64,000 nucleotides of DNA from Pantoea rodasii (GCF_002095465.1 NZ_MLFP01000019.1:28912-92911); one strand, 5' to 3'; shown: positions 9,107 through 18,842, numbered from the stretch's first letter. Made by a program: numbers and translations. The notes: generated by a model not told the origin, from the letters alone.

Positions 9107-10601
9107 GGCACGATTGCAGATCTGGCTGCGGGCTGCAGGCGATGCGCCGATTAATTTGCGCCATCATATAGGCGAAAAATGGATTGGACGTATTGCGCAT
9201 CAGCGTATCCAGACCCACGGTGAGACTGGCCGTTTCGCCGCGCAGCGAAATGGTGCCGAGACTGATGCCATAGCGATTTTTCTCGCCAGGTTCGCTGCCA
9301 TACAGCGAATCCGAAAGCGGGAAAGGCACGGCAATATGCGATAGCGAATACATATCTTGCGGCCACGCCAGCTGCAGCGGGTGCGTCACCTCATGGGTTT
9401 GATCGGCAGCCGTGATGCGCGCCACCACCTCATAAGTGGTGGGTGAGGCGTTGGTGATCACCGTGGTGGTGTAATGGCGCGGCGCGGCAGGCAGTAAATC
9501 GTTGACCGCTGAATACAGCGCAGGCCGGAACAGCGCGCGTAAGTTGGCCGCCTGGTTGATATCGAAAATCACTAACTGGCTGCCGTTGTCCGGCAGATAA
9601 CGATATAGCGCACTGACCACCGCGCGGGTACTGACGGTGGAATCGAGGATCGACTGGAACGTCAGCACCGGCGGTAAGCCACGTATTTCGCCATCGCGGG
9701 CGAGTTGCACCACCTGTTCCTGCAACGCCTGGGTTAACAGCCACGATTGACGTGCCGCTCGCACCGGGAACGAATTGTATTTAAACGGGTTATATTCCGG
9801 CACGATGTTCAGCCACGCGGCTTTGGCAAACACCGGGAACACCGCGGGCCACCCCGCTAATCCGGCAAAGCGGGCGTAAGCGGTGACGCCAATCATCGGC
9901 GACAGCAGCAACACCTGCTGCGGTTGGCGCAGACTCGGATTCTGCTGAGCATCGAGCACATATTTCATCGCCAGCGCGCCGCCGTTGGAGTAGCCCACCA
10001 GATGCAACGGGACTTGCGTGCCCGCCAGGCGCGTGGCTTCACGCACGGCCAAACGTGTGGCGGCAAGCCACATTTTCCAGTCAACTTTGGTTAACGATCC
10101 CGGTGCGGTGCCGTGGCCGGGCAATCTCGGCACCACCGCGATATAACCTTGTTGCTGATAAGCCTGAGCCAGATAACGCATGCTGTAGGGCGAATCCGTT
10201 AATCCGTGCAACAGCACCGCCGCACCTTTGATTGCACCCGTGGGTTTCAGCACAAACGAACGATTCCATTCAGTGGAAAATCCTGCCGGATAGACGGGGC
10301 TTTGCGCGTAATAGCGGTTAAGCGAGGTTTTCTCTTCGTCGCTCAGTTGATCGGTGACGTTGCGCTTCATCTGCTGGAAAATTACATCTTCCTGCGCCAG
10401 GTAATCGGCGAAGCTGGCGTGATCCATCTGATCCACCGTCATTTCATCAGCCGCCCAGGTATGCCAGCGATGCAGCGGCGGCCCCTGCTCAGACTGATAG
10501 CCGCGAATCAGCAAAAACATAATCAGCAGAGACAGCAGGCTCAGGATGATTCTTTTCAGCCACTGACGCGCAGAAGCACGCTGCACCGTGTCAGAAGCCA
10601 T
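9096..10601 (-). CDS. Membrane-anchored alpha/beta hydrolase
   Basis: A protein of 501 residues with one N-terminal membrane helix (LSLLSLLIMFLLIRGY), then a serine-hydrolase fold. The oxyanion motif VLLHGLTDSPYSM and the nucleophile elbow GYSNGG (Ser) are clear, and LPGHGTAPG follows the first motif. The active site would face the periplasm. The start at 10601 overlaps the end of pagP by 11 bases, so the two leftward genes are probably cotranscribed. Similar proteins are usually annotated only as alpha/beta hydrolase; the substrate is unknown. Confidence 0.8.
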   Translation of the reverse strand: MASDTVQRASARQWLKRIILSLLSLLIMFLLIRGYQSEQGPPLHRWHTWAADEMTVDQMDHASFADYLAQEDVIFQQMKRNVTDQLSDEEKTSLNRYYAQSPVYPAGFSTEWNRSFVLKPTGAIKGAAVLLHGLTDSPYSMRYLAQAYQQQGYIAVVPRLPGHGTAPGSLTKVDWKMWLAATRLAVREATRLAGTQVPLHLVGYSNGGALAMKYVLDAQQNPSLRQPQQVLLLSPMIGVTAYARFAGLAGWPAVFPVFAKAAWLNIVPEYNPFKYNSFPVRAARQSWLLTQALQEQVVQLARDGEIRGLPPVLTFQSILDSTVSTRAVVSALYRYLPDNGSQLVIFDINQAANLRALFRPALYSAVNDLLPAAPRHYTTTVITNASPTTYEVVARITAADQTHEVTHPLQLAWPQDMYSLSHIAVPFPLSDSLYGSEPGEKNRYGISLGTISLRGETASLTVGLDTLMRNTSNPFFAYMMAQINRRIACSPQPDLQSCLKE

Positions 10602-11148
10602 AGCGGAACCAGGCAAATAGCACGTTGCCGTTATTGTAGGTTCCGGGAATATAGGTGAACTGCACGTTAAGATTTTTATAGCCTGCGGAGAATAACGGCA
10701 AAACGATCGGTAGCGGCACATAGTTGGCAAAATCATCACGTGCGGTAATGCCCGCCGTCAGTCCCAACCCTAAGCGCACATCGCGTGCCTCATCCAGATA
10801 CCAGCCCTTTTCCCAGCCGTACCCGATGATCGGCTGCCACATATTGTGCGAATCCTTAAATGCCATCGCATACAGCGCGCTCCAGTCACCGTCCTCGTTG
10901 TAGCGCGATACACCAAAACCGCCACCCCACGGTGATTCGTTGTAGTTGTCGGTTTTGTCTTTGTCGTAGGCGAAACGGGCATGCCAGCTGATGAACGGCA
11001 AATAGAGATCGTAATATTGTGGCTGCTCCCAGGTTTGCGAGACATCCTGCTTGAGCCATTCCCAGCCGTCACTCAATGTGCCCGCCGCCAGGGCCGGGAA
11101 GGTCAAAACACTTAATGAGATACACAACGCCACCAGAAAAGTTCGCAT
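10591..11148 (-). CDS. pagP: PagP, lipid A palmitoyltransferase
   Basis: Outer-membrane beta-barrel enzyme that moves palmitate from a phospholipid to lipid A, which strengthens the membrane against cationic peptides. The 185-residue product has a Sec signal peptide (MRTFLVALCISLSVLTFPA..) and then a typical PagP sequence. The catalytic His is in SWHARFAYD and the Asp-Ser pair is in FKDSHNMW. Start at 11148, with AAGGAT 6 bases upstream. The alpha/beta hydrolase gene overlaps its end. In enteric bacteria pagP is controlled by PhoP/Q; a possible PhoP box is listed separately. Confidence 0.93.
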   Translation of the reverse strand: MRTFLVALCISLSVLTFPALAAGTLSDGWEWLKQDVSQTWEQPQYYDLYLPFISWHARFAYDKDKTDNYNESPWGGGFGVSRYNEDGDWSALYAMAFKDSHNMWQPIIGYGWEKGWYLDEARDVRLGLGLTAGITARDDFANYVPLPIVLPLFSAGYKNLNVQFTYIPGTYNNGNVLFAWFRYGF

Positions 11149-11240
11149 GGGTGATCCTTTTGCAAAAGCACCGATGATAGTGAGCAAGGTAAACAGCCGG
11201 GATGATCTGTGTGCCCATACCGGGCAGACCGTCAGGGAAT

Positions 11241-11265
11241 ATTATAGTTGTTGAGTGAAGGTTAA
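11241..11265 (-). promoter_or_regulatory. Candidate pagP promoter with PhoP-box-like repeat
   Basis: On the minus strand a perfect TATAAT lies at 11246-11241. Directly upstream, read on the plus strand, is TGTTGA-N5-GGTTAA (11249-11265), one mismatch per half from the PhoP direct repeat and with the correct 11-base period. The orientation is reversed relative to pagP and the spacing to the -10 box is short, so this is only suggestive. Confidence 0.3.
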
Positions 11266-11387
11266 GGGGCTGCGCAAAGTATCCTGTTGCGTGGCACATT
11301 CCATAAGAACGAGGTCGATTTGACTGGAGGTGAAGACTTAAGCAAACTATGCTCTTTTGTATTAACAGTTAATACACGGTGAGTTCA

Positions 11388-11630
11388 ATGAGAAAAATAA
11401 CGTCAGTTAGCGTTGGTGAACAACTCGATAACTTTATCTCCCGCATGGTTGATTCAGGGCGATATGGATCAGCCAGTGAAGTGATGCGTTCGGCTTTGCG
11501 GCTGCTGGAACAACAGGAATCACATGATCAAGTTGTCCGAAATGCCGTAGTTGAAGGATTGGAAAGTGGCGAAAGCCCGCGTTCACTGCGTGAGATTGCC
11601 GCTGAAAGAAAGAAGCTCAATCGTGTATAA
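11388..11630 (+). CDS. ParD-like antitoxin (ribbon-helix-helix)
   Basis: About 80 residues with the ParD/CopG pattern: a beta strand ITSVSVGEQLDNFI, then GRYGSASEVMRSALRLLE, the DNA-binding ribbon-helix-helix, and a charged C-terminal tail for toxin binding. GTG at 11379 is an alternative start; ATG at 11388 with GGTGAG upstream was preferred. It overlaps the toxin gene by eight bases. Such antitoxins neutralise the partner toxin and repress their own promoter. Confidence 0.85.
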   Translation: MRKITSVSVGEQLDNFISRMVDSGRYGSASEVMRSALRLLEQQESHDQVVRNAVVEGLESGESPRSLREIAAERKKLNRV

Positions 11631-11913
11631 ACTGTCTGAACTTGCCGACAGTGACTTTTCCAATATTTATGACTACACCCTGCTTAAATTTGGTGAAGCA
11701 CAAGCCGATCGCTACACCGACGCATTGGATGAGTTTCTTGAAACATTGTCGAAAATGCCTGAGATGGGACAGGATTACCCGCGGGTGCAGGATGTAAAAC
11801 GTATTGTTTTCCAGTCGCACACCATTTTTTATACTGCCTCTCCTTATGGGATATTTATTGCCCGAATTTTACATCAACAGATGGACACGGCTCGTCACTT
11901 ACCCGACTTTTAA
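11623..11913 (+). CDS. ParE-like toxin (type II RelE/ParE superfamily)
   Basis: A 96-residue product starting at a GTG inside the end of the antitoxin gene. The family signature is present: LAD.DF..IYDYTLLKFGE..AD.YTDAL, a basic VKRIVFQSHTIFY strand and an I.RILHQQMD end. ParE toxins poison DNA gyrase, whereas RelE-like members cut mRNA; the strand pattern here fits ParE better. The pair sits between pagP and the iron operon. Confidence 0.85.
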   Translation: MYKLSELADSDFSNIYDYTLLKFGEAQADRYTDALDEFLETLSKMPEMGQDYPRVQDVKRIVFQSHTIFYTASPYGIFIARILHQQMDTARHLPDF

Positions 11914-11990
11914 TTCCACCTCAAGCTCCCTACCTCGCCCCTAATCTTCCTCGACAACGCTTTTTTTACCTTTTCCACTCATCCCATCTT

Positions 11991-12009
11991 GATAACGATA
12001 ACGATTTTC
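11991..12009. promoter_or_regulatory. Fur box upstream of the siderophore-signalling operon
   Basis: GATAACGATAACGATTTTC matches the 19-base Fur consensus GATAATGATAATCATTATC at 15 positions. It lies 39 bases before the sigma-factor gene, where Fur with iron would block the promoter. Confidence 0.75.
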
Positions 12010-12047
12010 ATTCAAATACAGGCTGTCACTCTTTCACGCATGCAGCC

Positions 12048-12572
12048 GTGTGCGGTTGTTGGGAAGCTACCTTGTCAGCCTTTGAGCGTTACTACACGGA
12101 ACTGTTCCGGTTTTTAAGCGGTAAGTTGCGGGATAAGCATCTCGCAGAAGAGATGACCCAGGAAACATTCAGCCGCGCGCTGGCTTCCCAGGAACAGATT
12201 TCCTCACACCGCGGTTTGCTCTACCATATCGCCAGAAATCTTTTGGTTGATCGCTATCGCCTGCAAAAACAGTATGAACCTTCGCAAGACATTGCCGCTG
12301 ATGAGTTGCTGGCTCCGGGGCACGAACAGCCCGACAGCCTGCTGGAGAACCAGCGCTATATGGATCACATCGTTGCCGCCATTGAGACCCTGCCGCCACG
12401 CTGTCGCGAGGCGTTTATTCGCCATCGCATTGAGGGGCAGTCGCAAAGCGAAGTCGCGGCCAGCATGGGCATTTCCACCAACATGGTGGAAAAACACATC
12501 ATCCGCGCCATGCTTGCCTGTCGTGCCAGCCGTGACAGCTGGCGTGCCGAACAGTCAACAAGGAAGTCATGA
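12048..12572 (+). CDS. FecI-type ECF RNA polymerase sigma factor
   Basis: A 174-residue sigma-70 of the iron-starvation group. Region 2 is visible as FERYYTELFRFLSGKL.D..LAEEMTQETF, and region 4 as ETLPPRCREAFIRHRIEGQSQ with the helix-turn-helix MGISTNMVEKHI. In the Fec paradigm it is released by the FecR-like protein when the outer-membrane receptor binds its siderophore, and it then transcribes the receptor operon. The start is uncertain: GTG at 12048 or a TTG about 24 bases later. The end overlaps the start of the fecR-like gene. Confidence 0.88.
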   Translation: MCGCWEATLSAFERYYTELFRFLSGKLRDKHLAEEMTQETFSRALASQEQISSHRGLLYHIARNLLVDRYRLQKQYEPSQDIAADELLAPGHEQPDSLLENQRYMDHIVAAIETLPPRCREAFIRHRIEGQSQSEVAASMGISTNMVEKHIIRAMLACRASRDSWRAEQSTRKS

Positions 12573-13609
12573 TGACGCGTGATGATCAACAGACCCCTGC
12601 CGAACAGGCGATTCACTGGCTGCTGCGTCAACAGGAAGGCCTGACGCCAGCCGAGGAAGCGGCATTCCAGCGCTGGTTAAACATCCCCGCTCATCAGGCG
12701 GAATATCAGGATTTAAGCGGCTTGTGGCAACAAACCGCGCAGATACCCGTCGCATCTGTCACGCATCTTCGCCCGGCACCCGCTCCTCGCCGCTTATGGC
12801 GTCCTGTGCTGGCTGGCTGTGCCCTGTTGTTGCTGGCAGCGGTGCTGTACTTCCCGCTGCGCAACGAGTTTGCGGCACCCACTTACAGCGCGAGCTGGCA
12901 TACCGGACGAGGCGAGATGCGCACGGTTGAATTGCCTGATGGCAGCCGCGTCTCGCTGGATGCGGGTACCCGGCTAAACGTGCGCTATTTTGCTAATCGC
13001 AGAGAAGTGGACATGCCGCAAGGTCAGGCTTTCTTCCAGGTTACGCACAATCCTCAGCAACCGTTCAACGTGTTGAGCGGCCCCTCACGCGTCACCGTGG
13101 TCGGCACCGAGTTTAGCGTGCGCTACCTGCCACACACCATGAGCGGTGACGGAACCTATGTGGCGGTCAGCGCTGGCGCCGTGCGCGTTGGCCCACGAGA
13201 GAACTGGCAGAACCGCTGGTGGCGCGCCATGCAGCATCTGCACCTTCCTCAGGCTCAGCGCCATATCACCGTGCTGCGCGCATCGGAACGTTCATTGACC
13301 GATGCACAGGGGCGACTGATATCGCGTTCGTCATTGCCAGCAGAGAGCATTGCCGCCTGGCGTGATGACCGCATAGTGCTGGATAACACCCGGTTGGATA
13401 TGGCATTAGCGGAATTTGCCCGCTATCGCGATGTCTCTTTGGTGCTGAATTCGCCGGGCGTCGCCGCATTACGCGTGAGCGGCAGTTTTGACACCGAACG
13501 TGTCGATAGCTTTGCCAGGGCGCTGCCACGCGTGCTGCCAGTGAAAATAAAAAATGTTAAAAATCAGATGATTGTCACCTCATCGATGGAAACGTTAAAA
13601 AATAATTAA
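12569..13609 (+). CDS. FecR-type anti-sigma/sigma regulator
   Basis: A 346-residue inner-membrane protein. An N-terminal cytoplasmic domain (AIHWLLRQQEGLTPAEEAAFQRWL) binds the sigma factor. A membrane helix follows at about residues 77-92 (CALLLLAAVLYF), then the periplasmic FecR domain with TGRGEMRTVELPDGS and LDAGTRLNVRY. The periplasmic part would touch the STN domain of the receptor. It overlaps the sigma gene by four bases and precedes the receptor by 79 bases. Confidence 0.88.
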   Translation: MMTRDDQQTPAEQAIHWLLRQQEGLTPAEEAAFQRWLNIPAHQAEYQDLSGLWQQTAQIPVASVTHLRPAPAPRRLWRPVLAGCALLLLAAVLYFPLRNEFAAPTYSASWHTGRGEMRTVELPDGSRVSLDAGTRLNVRYFANRREVDMPQGQAFFQVTHNPQQPFNVLSGPSRVTVVGTEFSVRYLPHTMSGDGTYVAVSAGAVRVGPRENWQNRWWRAMQHLHLPQAQRHITVLRASERSLTDAQGRLISRSSLPAESIAAWRDDRIVLDNTRLDMALAEFARYRDVSLVLNSPGVAALRVSGSFDTERVDSFARALPRVLPVKIKNVKNQMIVTSSMETLKNN

Positions 13610-13613
13610 AAGG

Positions 13614-13668
13614 GACGTCAGGGTTTTACCCTGCGCGTCGTCTTCAGAAGAGAATGATTATTATTCAT
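13614..13668 (+). promoter_or_regulatory. Hairpin and second Fur-like box before the receptor gene
   Basis: Positions 13614-13639 form a stem (GACG..CAGGG / CCCTG..CGTC) with a short loop, directly after the fecR-like stop. Next, 13654-13668 is a near-perfect 7-1-7 inverted repeat ATGATTA-T-TATTCAT (6 of 7 pairs), like a Fur site. Together they suggest that receptor transcription is separately controlled, as known for fecA. Confidence 0.45.
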
Positions 13669-13688
13669 CTTAAATCTGGGGATTACGA

Positions 13689-16037
13689 ATGGCTGTTATT
13701 TCTGTTTTACGCGCGTTGCGTACACCGCATCTTGCGGTCGCGCTGGCGGCGGCGTTACCGGCTGCGGGTATCTACGCAGCGGCGACGTTGTCATTGGCTC
13801 TGCCCGCGCAACCGCTGGCTACCTCACTTAATCAACTGGCGCGCCAGGCCAATGTGCAACTGATTGCGGCACCCGCTACCCTTGCCAATAAAATGGCCCC
13901 GGCGGTCAGCGGATCGATGACGTTAGAAGGCGCGCTGAGCCAGTTATTAACGGGCAGCGGGCTCAACGCCAGGTTGAACGGTGATACCGTGTCCATCACG
14001 CCATCCGCTACCGGTGAAGACACGCTCACCGTGAACAAATCGCTCGACGCCTCTTCCGCCGTGCCGCAGCAAACCACCAGCGCCAGCAAAACGGATACGC
14101 CACTGCTTGAAGTGCCGCAGTCGGTTTCCGTGATTACGCGTCAGCAATTGGACCGCCAGAATGTCCAAAGCGTCACCGAAGCGTTGCGCTACGTGCCGGG
14201 AGTGAAAACCGAAACCTACGGAGTCGATCCAAAAGGCTATGACTGGATTTACATTCGCGGCTTCAACGCCCTGACCACCAACGATTACCGTGACGGCCTG
14301 CGCCAGCTCAACAACAGCTACAGCTATTTCCGTACCGAGCCCTACGCGCTCGAACGTGTCGATATTGTGCGCGGTCCCTCATCAACCCTGTTTGGCCTCG
14401 GTGATGCTGGCGGGATCGTGAACCGCGTCAGTAAAATGCCTGACGCACGCGGCGTGCATGAAGTCGAAGTTCAACTGGGGAATTTCAACCGCCGCCAGGC
14501 GCAGTTTGATATGAGCGATAAGCTCGATGATGAAGGTCAATGGCTGTATCGCGTGGTCGGTCTTGCACGTGACAGCGATACCCAGTTCCAGTATCGCGAT
14601 GGACCGCGCGTCGAAGATAATCGCCTTTACCTTGCGCCAACGTTGACCTGGCTGCCTTCCGCCGATACCAGCCTGACGCTGCGCGCTGATTACCTGCGTG
14701 ATACCTCCGGCGGCACCGTGGCAGTGTTGACCAATCCAGGCAACAAAACCACCGATACGCTGCTCGGCGATTACAACTACAACCGCTTCCGTCAGGAGCA
14801 ATACAGCGTTGGCTATGAGTTCAGTCAGCAGCTCTCAGAAGGCATCAAGTTCCGCCAGAACCTGCGCTATGGCCAGACTGACACCATTTTGAATAACCTG
14901 CTGCCGGGCGATCCGGACTTCACCACCAACACCGTGTCCCGCAACGCCATTCGTTTTGATGAGCACATGAAAGCCTTCAACATCGATAACCAGCTGCAGA
15001 TGGATTTCAACACGGCGTCTGTCGCGCACACGCTGCTGGCCGGGGTGGATTACAGCTGGCTGGATGCTAACGCCAAACGCTTCAGCGCCGTTGCGCCTGC
15101 GCTCAGCATCACTAATCCGGTTTACGGTCTGGATATTGCCGATCCGACCAACGCCGTGAACAACAACGATCAAACCACCGCCCAGTTGGGTGTGTACCTG
15201 CAGGATCAAATTCATGTGACCGACCAATGGCTGGTGACGCTCGGCGGACGTCATGACGATATCAGCATGCGCACGCAGAACAACCTGAGCGGCAGCAGCT
15301 CATGGGTGGACAAAGATGCCTGGACGGGCCGCGCGGGATTAACCTATCTGGTCGGCAACGGTTTGGCACCGTACATCAGCTACGCTGAGTCTTTCGTACC
15401 CAACAGCGGCACCGACAGCCAGAACCGCACCTTCGACCCGAGCAAGGCGCATCAGTATGAGATTGGGGTGAAATATCAGCCGGACAGCAACCTGCTGATG
15501 ACGCTGGCCGCATTTGATATCACCAAATCCAACGTGCTCACCAATGAAATCGTCGATGGCCTCGCCACGGGTTATCAGGTGGCATCGGGTGAAGTGCGCT
15601 CACGCGGCATCGAGTGGGAAACGCAGGCCCAGCTGACGTCTAACCTCGATGTGCTGGCTTCCTACACCTACACCGATGCCGAGATATCCAAAAGCAACAA
15701 TGGCGATCAGGGCAAGCAGCAGGCTAACGTGCCGAAAAACATGGCATCGGCATGGCTGAACTACGGCTTCCATCAGGGCATCTTTGATGGTCTGTTGCTG
15801 AGCACTGGCGTGCGTTACATCGGCAGCATGTACGGCGACAACGCCAACACCATCCCGGTGAAGAATTTCACTCTGGTGGATGCGGGCGTGAAATATCAGG
15901 TGAACAGAAATATTCAGGTCGGATTCAACGTGCAGAACCTGTTTGATCATCACTATGTCGGCACCTGCGATGGCGATACCAGCTGCTATCCTGGCCAGGA
16001 ACGCACCTTTATAGGCTCGCTGAAACTGAACTTCTGA
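13689..16037 (+). CDS. TonB-dependent siderophore receptor with STN signalling domain
   Basis: A 782-residue outer-membrane transporter. After the signal sequence comes a short STN (secretin/TonB N-terminal) domain (LPAQPLATSLNQLARQANVQL.. to about residue 100) that marks transducing receptors. Then follow a TonB-box region (EDTLTVNK), a plug domain (VPQSVSVITRQQLD, VPGVK, YIRGF) and a 22-strand barrel ending in aromatic F. The barrel looks like the FhuA/FpvA/FoxA siderophore group, so a hydroxamate or similar ferric siderophore is likely, but the exact ligand is not readable. A Cys pair near the end (GTCDGDTSCYPG) probably forms a disulphide in a surface loop. It overlaps the next gene's start. 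Confidence 0.9.
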   Translation: MAVISVLRALRTPHLAVALAAALPAAGIYAAATLSLALPAQPLATSLNQLARQANVQLIAAPATLANKMAPAVSGSMTLEGALSQLLTGSGLNARLNGDTVSITPSATGEDTLTVNKSLDASSAVPQQTTSASKTDTPLLEVPQSVSVITRQQLDRQNVQSVTEALRYVPGVKTETYGVDPKGYDWIYIRGFNALTTNDYRDGLRQLNNSYSYFRTEPYALERVDIVRGPSSTLFGLGDAGGIVNRVSKMPDARGVHEVEVQLGNFNRRQAQFDMSDKLDDEGQWLYRVVGLARDSDTQFQYRDGPRVEDNRLYLAPTLTWLPSADTSLTLRADYLRDTSGGTVAVLTNPGNKTTDTLLGDYNYNRFRQEQYSVGYEFSQQLSEGIKFRQNLRYGQTDTILNNLLPGDPDFTTNTVSRNAIRFDEHMKAFNIDNQLQMDFNTASVAHTLLAGVDYSWLDANAKRFSAVAPALSITNPVYGLDIADPTNAVNNNDQTTAQLGVYLQDQIHVTDQWLVTLGGRHDDISMRTQNNLSGSSSWVDKDAWTGRAGLTYLVGNGLAPYISYAESFVPNSGTDSQNRTFDPSKAHQYEIGVKYQPDSNLLMTLAAFDITKSNVLTNEIVDGLATGYQVASGEVRSRGIEWETQAQLTSNLDVLASYTYTDAEISKSNNGDQGKQQANVPKNMASAWLNYGFHQGIFDGLLLSTGVRYIGSMYGDNANTIPVKNFTLVDAGVKYQVNRNIQVGFNVQNLFDHHYVGTCDGDTSCYPGQERTFIGSLKLNF

Positions 16038-16921
16038 TGTCCAACATCAGTCGTCGCACCTGCCTTAAAATGCTCGTCGTGCTGCCCATGGCGGCACGCG
16101 CGGGCCAGGTGCATCTCGATCGCCACCGTATCGTGGCGATTAACTGGGCGGCAGCGGAAACGCTGCTGAGCCTGGGCGTCACACCGCTGGCGATATCCGA
16201 TAGCCACTATTTTCGCCAACGCATTCCGCGACCGTTATTACCTGCCAGCGTGCAGGATATCGGGCCTTTCTGGGAGCCCAATCTCGAAATGCTCGCAGCC
16301 CTGCGCCCCGCACTGATTATCAGCGATGCACTCCCGGCGGCCGTCATGACCAAAATGGCGACCATCGCCCCGCTAGAAACCGTCACCGCATATGCGACGT
16401 CCGGTGATTTATGGCAAACCCTGCATGACTGGACCCAGCAACTTGGCGCGCGCCTGGATGTTACCCTCCGCGCAACTCAGTGGCTGCAACAGGTCGATGC
16501 GGCAATGCACTCTTATCGCCAGCGCCTGGTTAATCATCAACACAAGCGCGTGCTGGTGATGGTGCTGGATCAGGATGGAAAATACGCGACCCTTTACGGC
16601 AGCGGCAGTTTGGCTGATGCGGTGTTACGTCAGTTGGGCCTGATCAACGCCTGGCAAACGTCCGTCAACGCTGCGCACGTGGCGCGAGTGCGCATTGAGG
16701 AACTGGCCGATCTGCCGTGCGACTGGCTGTTCTACACCGAGTTACCCACGGCGATGACGCGTTTGATGCGCGCCCGACAGCCGAACGGTTTATGGCACCA
16801 TTTGCCGATGGTGGCACAAGGGCGTGTCACCCGTTTGGATCATTTCTTCCCGTTCGGCAGCCTCGCGACGGCGCTTGGGCTGGCGGACGATATCACTCGC
16901 GTGCTGGAATACACATCATGA
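16037..16921 (+). CDS. FhuD-like iron-siderophore periplasmic binding protein
   Basis: A 294-residue class III binding protein that carries ferric siderophore to the permease. The N-terminus has a twin-arginine signal (SRRTCLKMLVVLPMAARA), as in E. coli FhuD. The body shows RIVAINWAAAETLLSLGVTPLAI, IGPFWEPNLEMLAALRPALII and a C-terminal lobe with TRLDHFFPFGSLATAL. It overlaps the receptor stop and the permease start (ATGA), so it belongs to the same operon. Confidence 0.88.
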   Translation: MSNISRRTCLKMLVVLPMAARAGQVHLDRHRIVAINWAAAETLLSLGVTPLAISDSHYFRQRIPRPLLPASVQDIGPFWEPNLEMLAALRPALIISDALPAAVMTKMATIAPLETVTAYATSGDLWQTLHDWTQQLGARLDVTLRATQWLQQVDAAMHSYRQRLVNHQHKRVLVMVLDQDGKYATLYGSGSLADAVLRQLGLINAWQTSVNAAHVARVRIEELADLPCDWLFYTELPTAMTRLMRARQPNGLWHHLPMVAQGRVTRLDHFFPFGSLATALGLADDITRVLEYTS

Positions 16922-18835
16922 AACCCCTTAGTGCCATGGTGCTGGTGTGCGCTGCTTTTATTGCGGCACTGACGCTGGTCACCGTCAATTACACCGCGCT
17001 GCTGGCACGCTATCCCGTCTCACTTGCATTACTGCTGGTTGAGCAAAGCTTTCTGCCGCGCATCGCTATCAGCCTGCTGTGCGGCGCGGGCCTGGCGTTG
17101 GCCGGTTTGCTATTCCAACAGGTGCTGCAAAATCCGCTGGCCGAGCCGGGAACGCTCGGTGTGGCTGCCGGAGCCAATCTGGCGATGTCCGCAGCGCTGG
17201 TGTTCGCGCCGGGCCTGCTGGTCATCGGCTTGCCGTTGCTGGCGCTGATCGGATCGGGGATGGCTATTTTGATCCTGATCGCGCTCACCGCTGGCCGCCG
17301 ATTCGCGCCGCTAAGCGTGATTCTGGTGGGCATGGTTCTCAGCCTGTACGGCAACGCGCTGAACACGCTATTGGTGCTGTTCAATCATGACTACCTCAGC
17401 GATCTGTTTAGCTGGCAGGCCGGGACACTGACGCAAAGCGGCTGGAGCAGCAGCCTGGTATTGTCGGTAACGCTGGCTTGCGCGCTGATCGCCAGCCTGC
17501 TGCTGGTCAGGCCGCTAACGGTGCTGGGATTATCCGAACAAAATGCCCGTGCATTGGGCCTGGCCACGGTGCAGGTGCGCATTATGGCGCTGGGCGTGGC
17601 GGTCTTGCTGAGTGCGATGATCACCAGTCAGGTGGGGATTATCAGTTTTATCGGGCTGGCGGCTCCGGCCATGGTGAAAGCCTGCGGCCTGCGCCGCTTC
17701 CCACAGCAGTTGATCGCCAGCATGCTCACCGGTGCAACCTTACTGCTGCTGGTCGATCAGCTCGCATTTCGATTCTCCCCAGCGGCGGGCGATATTCCGA
17801 CAGGTGCGGTGACGGCACTGTTAAGCGCACCGTTGTTATTGATACTGCTGATGCGGCAACGCACCACACATCTTCCGGCCGGGCAAACGCGGGTCAGCGC
17901 CACACCACGTTTCAACACTCGTCAACTGGGGATCCTGTTGCTGCTTTTGCTGCTGGTCCTGCCGGCGTCTCTCTGGCTCAACCGCACACCGCCGGGCGCA
18001 ATCACTTCGCAATTGCTGGTCTGGCGCTGGCCGAGAATCAGCGGTGCACTCTGTGCTGGCATGATGCTGGCGTGTGCGGGCGTGTTAATTCAACGCTTAA
18101 CCGGCAATGTGATGGCAAGCCCGGAGCTGACCGGCATCAGCAGCGGTGCAGCGCTGGCGGTGTTATTGACCGTGTTGTTCACCTCCTGGCCACTCACTTT
18201 TATGCTGCCTGCTGCGGTGGTCGGAAGTCTGCTCGCCATGCTGTTGCTGTTTTTGTTTGGCGCACGCAGTGGGTTTAACCCACAGAAAATGGTGCTGATT
18301 GGTTTGAGCCTCACCAGCCTCGCCAGCGCGCTGAATATGATATTGATGCTGAGTGGCGACCCGCGAGCCTGATGCTGCTGAACTGGAGCACCGGTTCGAC
18401 CGCCAACATTGATGCAAGCATGGCCATCGGGGCGATGGTTGCCGCGATGGTGTTGTGTCCGCTGGCGTTGATGATGCAACGCTGGTTGACGCTATTAGGA
18501 TTAGGGCAGCCGACCGCTCAGTCATTGGGCATCGCCTTGCGCCGCACAAATTTGTTGATCCTGCTGCTGACGGCCCTGCTCACCGCCGCCGGCACGCTGC
18601 TGGTCGGCCCGCTGAGTTTTATCGGCTTGCTGGCACCGCAATGCGCCAGAGCCTTGGGTGCCAATCTATTGCGTCATCAGCTGTGTGCCGCCGCGTTGAT
18701 GGGAGGATTGTTGATGGTGCTCGCCGACTGGTTGGGGCGCAATATTGCCTGGCCGTGGCCGATCTCCGCCGGGCTGTTAACCGCGTTTATCGGTGCACCG
18801 TGGTTTTGTGGCAGCTGCGCAGAACGTCAGGCTGA
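16918..18835 (+). pseudogene. fhuB: FhuB-like iron-siderophore ABC permease (fused double permease), frame broken twice
   Basis: A double-length FecCD-family permease of 639 residues after repair, the size of FhuB (about 660), with two homologous membrane halves. First break: at CC (18368-18369) after SGDPR; one more C gives SGDPRALMLLNWSTGST, which matches the spacing in FhuB. Second break: at T4 (18804-18807); one more T gives FIGAPWFLWQLRRTSG and a stop at 18835. Each half has the family LAGLLFQ..L.NPLAEP.LGV-type and GPLSFIGL-type motifs. No ATPase gene follows, so a FhuC from elsewhere must energise it. Both breaks are in single-base runs and probably artefacts. Confidence 0.85.
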
Positions 18836-18842
18836 GCAACAT

